Shown here piece after piece: positions 48,777 through 57,137 of a stretch of 64,000 nucleotides of DNA. Position numbers and translations under genes: made by a program. The stretch spans positions 186,001-250,000 of the forward strand of contig NZ_LYRP01000033.1 in assembly GCF_001655675.1 (NCBI RefSeq). Direction: 5' to 3'. The stretch is from Mangrovibacter phragmitis (GTDB lineage Bacteria > Pseudomonadota > Gammaproteobacteria > Enterobacterales > Enterobacteriaceae). The notes under the pieces were generated by a model. That model searched no databases, had not been told where the DNA came from, and worked only from the letters and a program-made list of their open reading frames with translations. The stretch's first letter is position 1. The number at the start of each line of letters is the position of its first letter.

Positions 48777-48823
48777 TCACCACACCAGGACACAGAAAAC
48801 GAAGCGTTGTCCTGGTGTGGTGA
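48777..48823 (+). repeat. Long perfect inverted repeat after acetyltransferase gene
   Basis: Sixteen-base perfect arms TCACCACACCAGGACA (48777-48792) and TGTCCTGGTGTGGTGA (48808-48823) with a 15-base loop, 18 bases after the stop. No T tract follows, so this is more than a simple intrinsic terminator. Confidence 0.8.
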
Positions 48824-48882
48824 CACTAATCAGACGCGCTCAACGTACAGCATTTGCTCAGAAATGTCGTTTCCGCACTACT

Positions 48883-48910
48883 AACAACCAACATTCAACA
48901 ACCAACATTG
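48883..48910. repeat. Tandem 14-bp duplication
   Basis: AACAACCAACATTC is followed immediately by AACAACCAACATTG, a tandem duplication with one end change. It lies in the ~480-base gap between the acetyltransferase gene and fiu. Confidence 0.75.
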
Positions 48911-49055
48911 CTTTGCCGCCAGGCAATAGTGAGCTGGTGACAGGTTGAGAAGGCACCCGTTCTCTTCTCACCTACAGAAAGCTCCTTTTCCCTTCAATAC
49001 CTCTTCTCATTCAGCCATTCGACACGTCTTATTCATACTTCATTCAAAATTGTTG

Positions 49056-49093
49056 ATTTTGTGAATTTGTGTAATGAAATGTATTCACAAAAT
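49056..49093. promoter_or_regulatory. Inverted repeat upstream of fiu
   Basis: Perfect 11-base arms ATTTTGTGAAT (49056-49066) and ATTCACAAAAT (49083-49093) are separated by 16 bases, just upstream of the Fur box. It has CRP-like half-sites but the wrong spacing. Regulator unknown. Confidence 0.5.
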
Positions 49094-49110
49094 GGAGAGA
49101 ATGTGTAAGC

Positions 49111-49147
49111 ATGATAATCAAAATGATAATTATTATTCTTATCATTT
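49111..49147 (+). promoter_or_regulatory. Fur box region of fiu
   Basis: Overlapping GATAAT-type hexamers: ATGATAATCA, ATGATAATTATTATT and the inverse TTATCATTT, about 95 bases before the fiu ATG. The pattern matches extended Fur binding, expected for an iron-repressed siderophore receptor. Confidence 0.85.
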
Positions 49148-49241
49148 GATATTCGGGCTATGCAATATGGAATGAGAGCCTGACAGCATGCTGTCAGGTA
49201 GCCCGGTGATACCTGCATAACAATAAAAACCTTTATTTCAC

Positions 49242-51527
49242 ATGGATAAAAATCGCAACCAGCCGTTTGGCAACTTTAACTCACTGACGTTGTTCACCGG
49301 GCTATGCCTTGGTGCGTCAACATCTGTCGCTCATGCCGCTGATAACACGGCACAGAAAAAAGAAGAGACTCTGGTCATTCAGGCTCAGGCACCTTCACTT
49401 TATTTACCCGGTGTATCAGCTGACCCTAAATTTACCCAACCACTGGTAGATACAACCCGCACAGTAACAGTGATTCCGGAGCAAATGATTAAGGACCAGG
49501 GCGTCACAAACCTGACTGATGCCCTGAAAAATGTGCCGGGCGTTGGGGCATTTTACGCAGGGGAGAACGGTAGCTCTTCTACAGGTGATGCGGTGTATAT
49601 GCGCGGAGTGGATACCTCTGGCAGCATTTATGTTGATGGTATTCGTGATATTGGCAGTGTTACCCGTGATACCTTCAATACCCAACAGGTTGAGGTGATT
49701 AAAGGCCCGGCAGGCACTGATTATGGCCGCAGTGCACCTTCGGGCTCTATTAATATGATAAGCAAACAACCCCGTCTGGATTCAGGGTTAGATGCGTCCG
49801 TCAGTGCTGGCAGCGCCTGGATGCGCCGTGGCACGCTGGATTACAACCAGGCATTTGGGGAAAACAGCGCTTTTCGCCTGAACCTGATGGGTGAGAAAAC
49901 CCATGATGCTGGCCGGCATAATGTCGAAAATGAGCGTTACGGTGTTGCGCCATCACTGGCATTTGGCCTGGATACACCAACACGCCTGTATATTAATTAC
50001 CTGCACGTTCACCAGAACAATACACCGGATGGTGGTATCCCAACTATTGGGCTGCCTGGGTATTCAGCGCCTTCTTCCGCCACCCGCGCCCTGAATAGTT
50101 CCGGCAAAGTGAACACAAAAAATTACTACGGTACTGATTCTGACTTTGATAAGTCGACAACAGACAGCTTCACGCTGCGTTTCGAGCATGATCTAACCGA
50201 CAACACCACGCTGCGTAATACCACCCGCTGGTCACGCGTGAAACAGAAATACCTGCTGACCGCAGTGATGGGTGGCGCGAGTAATATTACCCAGCCAGAC
50301 AGCAACAATGTGGATACCTGGGAATGGTCGCGTCTGGCTAATACCAAAGATGTCAGCAACCGTATTCTTACCAACCAGACCAACCTGACCTCGAAATTCC
50401 ACACCGGTTTTGTGGGGCATGATGTCAGTGCCGGGGTTGAATTTACCCGTGAGAAACAGACCAACTACGGCGTTGATGCAATCACCCCGCCAGCCGTCAA
50501 TATCTACCACCCCATCAGCAGTATCTCTGTGGGTGGCCTGTCTCGCAACGGCGCAAATGCTAATGGGCAGACAGACACGTTTGGGATTTACGCGTTTGAC
50601 ACACTGGAACTGACCGACAGCTTCCAGGTTAATGGTGGGATCCGCCTTGATAACTACCACACGGATTACGACAGCGCCACAGTATGTGGAGGCACGGGGC
50701 GTCGGGCGGTCGCCTGCCCGGCAGGTGCGCCAACAGGAACGCCTGTCACCACGGTTGATACCGCGAAATCTGGCAACCTGGTTAACTGGAAAGCAGGGGC
50801 GCTGTATCGCCTGACTTCGCAGGGCAACCTGTATGCTAACTATGCTATTTCTCAGCAACCACCAGGTGGCAGCACCTTCGCCCTGGCTGCTGGTGGTAGT
50901 GGTAACAGCGCGAACCGCACTGATTTTAAACCCCAGAAAGCCAAATCCAGTGAAATTGGCACCAAATGGGAAATTCTTGATAAGCGCCTGTTGCTGAACG
51001 CAGCCCTGTTCCGTACCGATATCGAGAATGAAGTTGCCAGTAATGATGACGGCACTTACTCCCAGTATGGGAAGAAGCGAGTGGAAGGCTATGAACTGTC
51101 TGCGATTGGCAATATTACGTCTGACTGGCAGGTCAGTATGGGGTATACCCAGCAGCATGCCTCTGTGAAAGAAGGGGATACCGTGGCACAGGATGGTTCA
51201 TCTGCCCTGGCCTATACACCCAAACATGCTTTCACCGTATGGAGCCAGTACCAGGCAACGGACGCGATTTCTGTTGGAGCAGGGGCGCGCTATGTGGGCA
51301 GCCTGCGCCGGGGGAGTGATGGCGCAGTGGGTACACCGGACCACACAGAAGGCTACTGGGTGGCAGATGCCAAACTGGGTTACCGGGTAAACCGCAATCT
51401 GGACCTGCAACTGAACGTATATAACCTCTTCGATAAAGATTATGTCGCCTCCATTAATAAGAGCGGCTATCGCTATCACCCTGGTGAACCCCGTACATTC
51501 CTGCTGACTGCCAACGTGCATTTTTAA
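49242..51527 (+). CDS. fiu: Catecholate siderophore receptor Fiu
   Basis: TonB-dependent outer-membrane receptor of 761 residues (760 in E. coli). It has a signal peptide (about 1-33, cleaved after AHA), a TonB box ETLVIQA (about 42-48), a plug domain with [15 protein letters not shown] and [10 protein letters not shown], and a 22-strand barrel ending NVHF. Similarity to E. coli Fiu is high across the protein, including [20 protein letters not shown]. Fiu imports ferric monocatecholates such as DHBS. It is followed by ybiX as in E. coli and preceded by a Fur box. Confidence 0.97.
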   Translation: MDKNRNQPFGNFNSLTLFTGLCLGASTSVAHAADNTAQKKEETLVIQAQAPSLYLPGVSADPKFTQPLVDTTRTVTVIPEQMIKDQGVTNLTDALKNVPGVGAFYAGENGSSSTGDAVYMRGVDTSGSIYVDGIRDIGSVTRDTFNTQQVEVIKGPAGTDYGRSAPSGSINMISKQPRLDSGLDASVSAGSAWMRRGTLDYNQAFGENSAFRLNLMGEKTHDAGRHNVENERYGVAPSLAFGLDTPTRLYINYLHVHQNNTPDGGIPTIGLPGYSAPSSATRALNSSGKVNTKNYYGTDSDFDKSTTDSFTLRFEHDLTDNTTLRNTTRWSRVKQKYLLTAVMGGASNITQPDSNNVDTWEWSRLANTKDVSNRILTNQTNLTSKFHTGFVGHDVSAGVEFTREKQTNYGVDAITPPAVNIYHPISSISVGGLSRNGANANGQTDTFGIYAFDTLELTDSFQVNGGIRLDNYHTDYDSATVCGGTGRRAVACPAGAPTGTPVTTVDTAKSGNLVNWKAGALYRLTSQGNLYANYAISQQPPGGSTFALAAGGSGNSANRTDFKPQKAKSSEIGTKWEILDKRLLLNAALFRTDIENEVASNDDGTYSQYGKKRVEGYELSAIGNITSDWQVSMGYTQQHASVKEGDTVAQDGSSALAYTPKHAFTVWSQYQATDAISVGAGARYVGSLRRGSDGAVGTPDHTEGYWVADAKLGYRVNRNLDLQLNVYNLFDKDYVASINKSGYRYHPGEPRTFLLTANVHF

Positions 51528-51574
51528 CTGATTTGTGTGGGGCTCTGTCCCCACATACAGAAGAGAACACCATC

Positions 51575-52252
51575 ATGATGTATCACATTCCTGATGTCCT
51601 GACGTCAGACGAACTGATCACCTTCAGTGCACAGCTTGCCCAGGCTGAATGGGTGGATGGGCGAGTAACGGTAGGCAGCCAGGGTGCACAGGTTAAGCAT
51701 AACCAACAAATAAATACCCAAACTGCGTTGTATGATGCGCTGCAAAATGCAGTCCGGCAGGCCCTTAACCGCAACCCGCAATTCTTCTCTGCGGCATTAC
51801 CCCGCGCTTTGTCATCGCCATTATTCAACCGCTATCAACAAGGGGAAACCTATGGTTTTCATGTGGATGGCGCGGTCAGGCAAAATGGTAATGCTGGCTG
51901 GATGCGCACAGATTTATCTGCCACCTTGTTTTTATGCGCGCCAGAGAGTTATACAGGTGGGGAGCTGGTTATTAAAGATACCTATGGCGAGCACCGGGTT
52001 AAACTCCCGGCAGGCCATCTGGTGCTGTACCCTGCAAGCAGCCTGCATTGTGTGACCCCGGTGACATCAGGGACCAGGGTGGCGTCATTTCTTTGGATCC
52101 AGTCAATGGTGCGTGATGAAAAGCAACGCGCCATGTTATATGAACTGGATAATACTATTCAGTGTCTGAAAGCCCGCCATGGCGACAGCGAGGAACTTTT
52201 GTCGTTACTCAACATGTACCACAACTTATTACGCACCTGGACCGAAGTTTGA
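51575..52252 (+). CDS. ybiX: Fe(II)/2-oxoglutarate-dependent PKHD-type hydroxylase YbiX
   Basis: A 225-residue prolyl-4-hydroxylase-like dioxygenase, the same length as E. coli YbiX. The iron ligands are in [10 protein letters not shown] (HxD, about residues 96-98) and in the distal SLHCVTPV (His about 158); the 2-oxoglutarate Arg lies in GTRVASF. The start MMYHIPDVL at 51575 has an AGAG-type ribosome site, and 14 extra upstream codons are rejected. It follows fiu by 47 bases and is likely Fur-controlled with it. Its substrate is unknown; a role in siderophore use is inferred. Confidence 0.95.
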   Translation: MMYHIPDVLTSDELITFSAQLAQAEWVDGRVTVGSQGAQVKHNQQINTQTALYDALQNAVRQALNRNPQFFSAALPRALSSPLFNRYQQGETYGFHVDGAVRQNGNAGWMRTDLSATLFLCAPESYTGGELVIKDTYGEHRVKLPAGHLVLYPASSLHCVTPVTSGTRVASFLWIQSMVRDEKQRAMLYELDNTIQCLKARHGDSEELLSLLNMYHNLLRTWTEV

Positions 52253-52270
52253 GCAATCCCTGGCAGGGCG

Positions 52271-53929
52271 TTACTTCTCCTGAGGAGCGCCCTTGTGCTG
52301 TTTTTTATCCAGGTACATATTTTTGTCGGCTTCGATAATTAATTTATCAAGATCAATTTGTTTTATCTGTTTTTCTACAGCGATACCAATGCTGGCATGT
52401 AACGTTATCGGTATATCATTGATGACAATCGGGGCATCCAGAGCCCGACGGATTTTTTCAACCAGAGCCTCTGTTTCCTGCCGGGCATCTTTAAAACCCT
52501 CAGTAATCAGCAAAAATTCATCGCCCGCCAGGCGTGCAAAGAAATCCTCCCGGCGCAATAACCCATTTACAATCCGTGCGAAAGCAATCAGTGTCTTGTC
52601 GCCCACATCATGCCCGTAGTTGTCATTAATTTTTTTGAAATCATTAAGATCAAAAAACAAAATACTGATGCCAGAAAATTTTTTGAATGATGGACTTCGG
52701 TAATTTTCCAGGTAGTGATCAACTGCGCGTCTGTTGGGTAGCCCGGTCAGAAGATCATGGTTGGCATCGTATTTGTAGATATCCTGTAATTTTTTAAATT
52801 CTGTAATATCGGTAGTGAGTAAATAGAAACCATCATTGAGTTTTCTGGCCGGAACCACTGTGTTGTTAAAGACAACCGTTTTGCCATTGATATTCATTTC
52901 CTTCTCAAAGGAATAGGTCATTTTTTCATAAATTTTTTTAATTTTGAAGTCTTGTGGTGCAAAAAACTTGCGGTCGTATAAATTAAATACTGACGTATTC
53001 AGTAATTGCTCAATTTTGCAAGGGAAGTATTTCTCATACATCTTGTTGAGAAAAGTAAAATTGATATGTTTATCTACGTGAGCAATCAATACCGGAATGT
53101 TATCAGTGATTTCATTCAGCCGCAGTTTGCTTTCAATCAGCTTTTTCAGCGTGTCTATTTTTTCACTAATGTCATGCACAAAGACGGAGTAAAATACTTG
53201 TTCATCCAGCCGGTATGAGCTGATAGCCAGCTCAACTGGAAAGGTGCGCCCGTTTTTATCGCGCCCATAGAGCCGCTTACGGGCGCTCAGTGCTTCTCCG
53301 GTATCGGTATAAAAAACATCATGAAATGCACAGCCTGCCGGGCTGGTATGTTTATGCAGGAAAATCTTCTCACACAGTGGTTTATTAATAACAGAATCAT
53401 CCAGAGAAAATAAATTTTTAGCTGCAGTGTTAATACGGCTTACACGTTCAGATTCGTTGAATTCAATAAATGCGTCTTTACTGTTGTTAATGAAAATACT
53501 GAAATAATCTTCCTGTTGTTGCAGATTGGCTTCAAGAAACTGGTTGCGTTCATAAAGCTTTTCTTCTTTATTCTTGAATGCCGAAATATCTCTGGCATAA
53601 ACATAAAAATTAACCAGTTGCCCTTCTTTGGTCAGTACGCCAATATCCACCTGAGCAACTATAGATTCACCATCATTACGTACAAAATGGTGTTCATAAG
53701 TGACGCTTTTCTTTTCTCCAGTGAGCAGGCAGTTAAATGATGATGCGTGCAGTGACAGATCATGCACATCCGTGAACTCACGAAAGGAATGGCCTGTCAA
53801 TTGGTCTGCTTCACGTTCCAAAATGGCACTAAAAGCGGGATTAACCTGCACAAAAACACCACGTAAATCCAGAAGCGCCATCGGCATGTCTGATTGTGCA
53901 AACAGTTCACCGTAAATATCAGTACTCAT
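52271..53929 (-). CDS. Triple-PAS diguanylate cyclase
   Basis: A 552-residue cytosolic signalling protein with no membrane helix. Three PAS domains at about residues 8-118, 135-255 and 265-380 are followed by a GGDEF domain (about 385-545). The active loop is AGDEF in FFARLAGDEFLLI, a functional variant of GGDEF, and RRED five residues earlier forms the RxxD inhibitory site. DLNDFKKINDNYGHDVGD is intact. It should make c-di-GMP in response to a PAS-sensed signal. Convergent with ybiX and not part of an obvious operon. Confidence 0.93.
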   Translation of the reverse strand: MSTDIYGELFAQSDMPMALLDLRGVFVQVNPAFSAILEREADQLTGHSFREFTDVHDLSLHASSFNCLLTGEKKSVTYEHHFVRNDGESIVAQVDIGVLTKEGQLVNFYVYARDISAFKNKEEKLYERNQFLEANLQQQEDYFSIFINNSKDAFIEFNESERVSRINTAAKNLFSLDDSVINKPLCEKIFLHKHTSPAGCAFHDVFYTDTGEALSARKRLYGRDKNGRTFPVELAISSYRLDEQVFYSVFVHDISEKIDTLKKLIESKLRLNEITDNIPVLIAHVDKHINFTFLNKMYEKYFPCKIEQLLNTSVFNLYDRKFFAPQDFKIKKIYEKMTYSFEKEMNINGKTVVFNNTVVPARKLNDGFYLLTTDITEFKKLQDIYKYDANHDLLTGLPNRRAVDHYLENYRSPSFKKFSGISILFFDLNDFKKINDNYGHDVGDKTLIAFARIVNGLLRREDFFARLAGDEFLLITEGFKDARQETEALVEKIRRALDAPIVINDIPITLHASIGIAVEKQIKQIDLDKLIIEADKNMYLDKKQHKGAPQEK

Positions 53930-54052
53930 CTTTCACTCACCATGCTCAAGGTTTCCCTAAGTAAAATAACTTATCGGCAGGGGGAGACAATTCTGTAGCA
54001 GTGTGGCTAAAAAGCGATTTCAGTTGCTTCCGGATGCAAATATGCAATTATT

Positions 54053-54068
54053 TTAAGAATATTCTTAA
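54053..54068. promoter_or_regulatory. Perfect 16-bp palindrome at the ribosome site of the small exported protein
   Basis: TTAAGAATATTCTTAA is an uninterrupted palindrome ending at the AAGGAG Shine-Dalgarno (54067-54072) of the gene at 54080. It may be an operator or an RNA element that hides the ribosome site. Confidence 0.55.
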
Positions 54069-54079
54069 GGAGAGCCGGA

Positions 54080-54382
54080 ATGATGATCACTTTTGCACGG
54101 GGATCTGCTGTTGCCACATTGCTGGCACTGGGTTTCCTCTGTCTGCCCGCAATGGCGAAAACGACGGTTTCTGATGACCAGGTAAAGCAGGCGATTATTG
54201 ATGATTCCATTGCTGCTTACCCGGGCGTCTGTGCGTGCCCGTACAACAGCGCACGTAACGGAAGCTCGTGCGGCAGGCGTAGCGCGTGGAGTAAGCCCGG
54301 AGGCTATTCCCCCATTTGCTACAAGAAAGAAGTTACGCAGAACATGATTAAAGACTGGCGGGAAAGACACCACCGGGGTTAA
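54080..54382 (+). CDS. Small exported protein with four cysteines
   Basis: A 100-residue protein with a clear signal peptide (about 1-26, ALGFLCLPAMA, cleaved after AMA) and a short mature domain with CACPYNSARNGSSCGRRSAW and a late CYKKE. Four mature cysteines suggest two disulfides. The basic C-terminus ends DWRERHHRG. AAGGAG lies six bases before the ATG. I cannot assign a function; its sequence resembles small exported proteins found beside nuclease-like or stress genes, but this is only an impression. Confidence 0.78.
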   Translation: MMITFARGSAVATLLALGFLCLPAMAKTTVSDDQVKQAIIDDSIAAYPGVCACPYNSARNGSSCGRRSAWSKPGGYSPICYKKEVTQNMIKDWRERHHRG

Positions 54383-54716
54383 CCTGGTGAGTGAGTATAA
54401 CCAACACCTGACGCATGCAGCCCCGGTGCCAGTTGCCTGCTATTACCCTGCTATTACGGAATGATGCAGTGTTGCTTCAGGGTATCAGGTAGCTGAATAA
54501 ATGAATCCAGAGCACAGCGATACCCTGCGCAACCTGCTTTGCGGCTTTGGCTCATATCGGTGAACACCGCCACCGGGTGGCTCTGGCCGGCATTATTTGG
54601 GCCGGGTATTCAACCCGGCGTCTGGCACTTAACCGGAGGAGCCGGTCACTGCGCTGTATAATGGCGGCTGGTGCGTATGGCGCCGCCAAAATACGCAGAG
54701 TATATAAGCCTGGCGT
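54383..54716. other. Intergenic region with GC-rich hairpin
   Basis: About 330 bases between the small exported gene and zraP. It holds a hairpin GCCGGGT-ATTCA-ACCCGGC at 54601-54619. No gene is supported. Confidence 0.5.
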
Positions 54717-55157
54717 TTACCAGCCACGCATACCATAACCCCCGCAACCACCGTTACGCATGCCGTAGCCCATGCCATAACCCATCCCGTAACCCCGGTC
54801 ACCATCATTGCCGGCACGAGGTCCACGGGCGTAACCTGCATCCATCATTTGCCTGTGCCATTCACTGCGGCTGGCATACCACTGGGCATTGAGTTGACCA
54901 AGCTGTTGGGTGAGCGCGGCAATTTTTGCCTGGTCTGGTTTCGCCTGGTTGTACTCGTTATCCAGTGCCTGCTGGGTATCAAAGACTTTCTGGCGCAAAA
55001 CATTCATGGTCTGGAAATGTTGTTGGGCCTGGGCATCAGTAATAACTGCATTGCCTGTCTGAGGGGTTTCTGTTGCCGCATTGGCCAGTGAAAAACCCCC
55101 CACCAGTGTGGCGATAACCATAGCGGCCTGCAGTTTGCGTAATGTTGTACGTTTCAT
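54717..55157 (-). CDS. zraP: Periplasmic zinc-responsive chaperone ZraP-like
   Basis: A 146-residue exported protein of the CpxP/ZraP type. The signal peptide is about residues 1-27 (ANA/AT cleavage), followed by two long helices (QQHFQTMNVLRQKVFDTQQAL) and a glycine/methionine tail with GYGM units and one Cys (GGCGGYGM). E. coli ZraP is 141 residues and has an N-terminal HGGHGMW that is lacking here. ATG 55157 follows AGGAGACAA. It is divergent from zraSR, and a sigma-54 promoter precedes it. Confidence 0.88.
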   Translation of the reverse strand: MKRTTLRKLQAAMVIATLVGGFSLANAATETPQTGNAVITDAQAQQHFQTMNVLRQKVFDTQQALDNEYNQAKPDQAKIAALTQQLGQLNAQWYASRSEWHRQMMDAGYARGPRAGNDGDRGYGMGYGMGYGMRNGGCGGYGMRGW

Positions 55158-55229
55158 GATTTGTCTCCTGATAGTCAACAGCCAGGAATAGTGTTGTAAC
55201 CTGGCAAATGTTCTTCTTGCTTCTTAGGT

Positions 55230-55247
55230 TTGCAAGTGCTGTGCCAA
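55230..55247 (-). promoter_or_regulatory. Sigma-54 promoter of zraP
   Basis: On the minus strand TTGGCACAGCACTTGCAA has the GG and GC doublets exactly ten bases apart, a near-perfect -24/-12 element. It lies 73 bases before the zraP ATG. Confidence 0.92.
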
Positions 55248-55306
55248 TATTTAATTTATTGTTTTTTATGGATAAAAAATAATTTCTGATATTTATATGT
55301 GAATTA

Positions 55307-55336
55307 TTTACCCAGATCATAAAAAAAGTGGGTAAA
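55307..55336. promoter_or_regulatory. Candidate ZraR enhancer dyad
   Basis: TTTACCC (55307-55313) and GGGTAAA (55330-55336) form a perfect seven-base dyad with a 16-base spacer, about 70 bases upstream of the zraP -24/-12 element and 56 bases before the zraS ATG. Position suits an enhancer for the sigma-54 activator ZraR. Confidence 0.65.
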
Positions 55337-55391
55337 AAAGTTACACTTCAGCGACCGGGTGAATACTCACTACGCTGCCAGGGGATAAACA

Positions 55392-57137
55392 ATGTTAAGT
55401 GACTCCAGACGAACTTTTTTTGGCCTGTCGCCCTGGCTGATGGTGGGGTTATCGGTTGTACTGGGGGCTGCTGTGTTCGGGTTATCCCTGCGCAGTACGC
55501 AACAGGAACGGGTGTACTTGCAACAAAACCTCAATAACCGGGCAGATGCCATTGTCTGGGCGCTGGAAACAGGCGCGCGGATGAGCATGAGTGGCGGCCG
55601 GGACAACCGCCTGCAAACCCTGGTTGAACAGACGGCTCACCAGCCAGGCGTCATCTTTCTGATGATGACTGATGATAACGGCAATATTCTGGCGGACAGC
55701 GATGCCAGCCGGGTAGGGCAGCAACTGCCTGCAGACCAGCGCCCCTCACCACAACAGCCCAATACCTGGCGCAGGCATATAAAACTGAATGATGGCAGGC
55801 AGGTTTTCCAGGTCTGGCAGCGGTTTAACCCCTTGCGTGGGCGCGGCATGATGGGCGGCGGAAACGGGATGATGCGCATGATGCGCGGCTATGATGATGG
55901 GGCAGACAACGCCTTGCCACAATGGGTTGCTGTGGGTATCGACCCGGCCAGCTTTGAAACCACCTTTGCGCAAACCCGGCGTAACAATTACCTGCTCGCT
56001 GTACTGGTGATTTTGCTCGGTATGGCGGGTTTTATCTCCTTGTTCTGGGCTCACCACTACCGGCGTTCACAGTCACTCCTGCGTGACACCAGGGCGATGG
56101 CCGACGAAGTCATCGCCAGCCTGCCTTTGGCTTTGCTCACTTGCGACACACGGCAGCGCATCATCTCCGCTAATCGGCAGGCTATTGAACTGTTGCAATT
56201 ACCAGCCCTCTGGGAAAAACACCCTCTGGCTCAGGTAAAAGGGCTGGACTGGGCAGCAATACGCAATGCCATGCCAGAAAATGGGCGCTTACTGGAGCAG
56301 GAATATCAGCTCAACAACGCCGGGGGGCATAAAATCCCGGTCAGTATCAGTGCTTCGCCAGTACGTGGTGGTAACGGGCACATTAGCGGCACGGTATTTG
56401 TGTTGCGCGACCTGACAGAAGTAAAACAACTTCAGGCACAGGTTGAACGGCAGGCCCGCCTGAGCGCACTGGGTGAAATGGCGGCCGGGGTGGCCCATGA
56501 AATCCGCAACCCACTCAGTTCGATTAAAGGCCTGGCAACTTATCTGGGGGGGAAATTTTCCAAAGAGGCCCCCGAACATCTGGCTGCGCGCACTTTATCC
56601 GAAGAGGTGGACAGGCTGAACCGGGTGGTTTCTGAATTGCTGGATTTTGCAAGACCTGGTGAGTTTTCACTGCAACCGGGTGATATCACTCCCGTTATTG
56701 AGCGGGCAATTCGCCTGGTGCAAAACGATGCTGCAAATAAACATCTTTCCCTGGTGTTTTTACCTTGCGGGCCATTACCGGAGGTGGAGCATAACGCTGA
56801 CCGCCTGGCTCAATGCCTGCTGAATCTGGTTATCAACGCCATCCAGGCGACACCAGAAGGTGGCACCATTTCTGTGGCGGTACGGGTGGCGAATATGGGC
56901 ACCAAACTGGCCGTTTCGGTCGCGGATAACGGTAGTGGTATCGACAAACAGCATTTAAGCGAAATTTTCACACCGTATTTCACAACCAAACCCAGCGGAA
57001 CCGGGCTGGGGCTTGCCATTGTCCACCAAATTATTGAAAAACACCGGGGGGAAATCACTGTAGAAAGCGAACCGGGCTCAGGCAGTGTTTTCACCCTTTG
57101 GTTACCCATTTACCGGAGCGAACACCATGAAAAATAA
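55392..57137 (+). CDS. zraS: Sensor histidine kinase ZraS-like, with added PAS domain
   Basis: A 581-residue membrane kinase. A helix at about 15-34, a periplasmic sensor domain to about 200, a second helix (201-220), a PAS-like domain (about 235-345), the H-box with His369 in AGVAHEIRNPLSSIKGL, and a HATPase with DNGSGI and GTGLGLAI. E. coli ZraS has about 465 residues and no PAS. The periplasmic region has a methionine/glycine motif, RGMMGGGNGMMRMMRG (about 151-166), where E. coli has His/Met/Cys. It is coupled to zraR by overlap. A metal stress signal is expected; which metal is not clear. Confidence 0.87.
   Translation: MLSDSRRTFFGLSPWLMVGLSVVLGAAVFGLSLRSTQQERVYLQQNLNNRADAIVWALETGARMSMSGGRDNRLQTLVEQTAHQPGVIFLMMTDDNGNILADSDASRVGQQLPADQRPSPQQPNTWRRHIKLNDGRQVFQVWQRFNPLRGRGMMGGGNGMMRMMRGYDDGADNALPQWVAVGIDPASFETTFAQTRRNNYLLAVLVILLGMAGFISLFWAHHYRRSQSLLRDTRAMADEVIASLPLALLTCDTRQRIISANRQAIELLQLPALWEKHPLAQVKGLDWAAIRNAMPENGRLLEQEYQLNNAGGHKIPVSISASPVRGGNGHISGTVFVLRDLTEVKQLQAQVERQARLSALGEMAAGVAHEIRNPLSSIKGLATYLGGKFSKEAPEHLAARTLSEEVDRLNRVVSELLDFARPGEFSLQPGDITPVIERAIRLVQNDAANKHLSLVFLPCGPLPEVEHNADRLAQCLLNLVINAIQATPEGGTISVAVRVANMGTKLAVSVADNGSGIDKQHLSEIFTPYFTTKPSGTGLGLAIVHQIIEKHRGEITVESEPGSGSVFTLWLPIYRSEHHEK

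Noticed and set aside
50232..51158. A 308-codon minus-strand frame inside fiu
   Set aside because: Long because of the codon pattern of fiu; the sense protein matches the Fiu receptor along its whole length.
54717..54830. Repeated GYGM-coding sequence at the 3' end of zraP as a CRISPR-like or tandem DNA repeat
   Set aside because: The units are short, in frame and within the Gly/Met tail expected for ZraP-type proteins.
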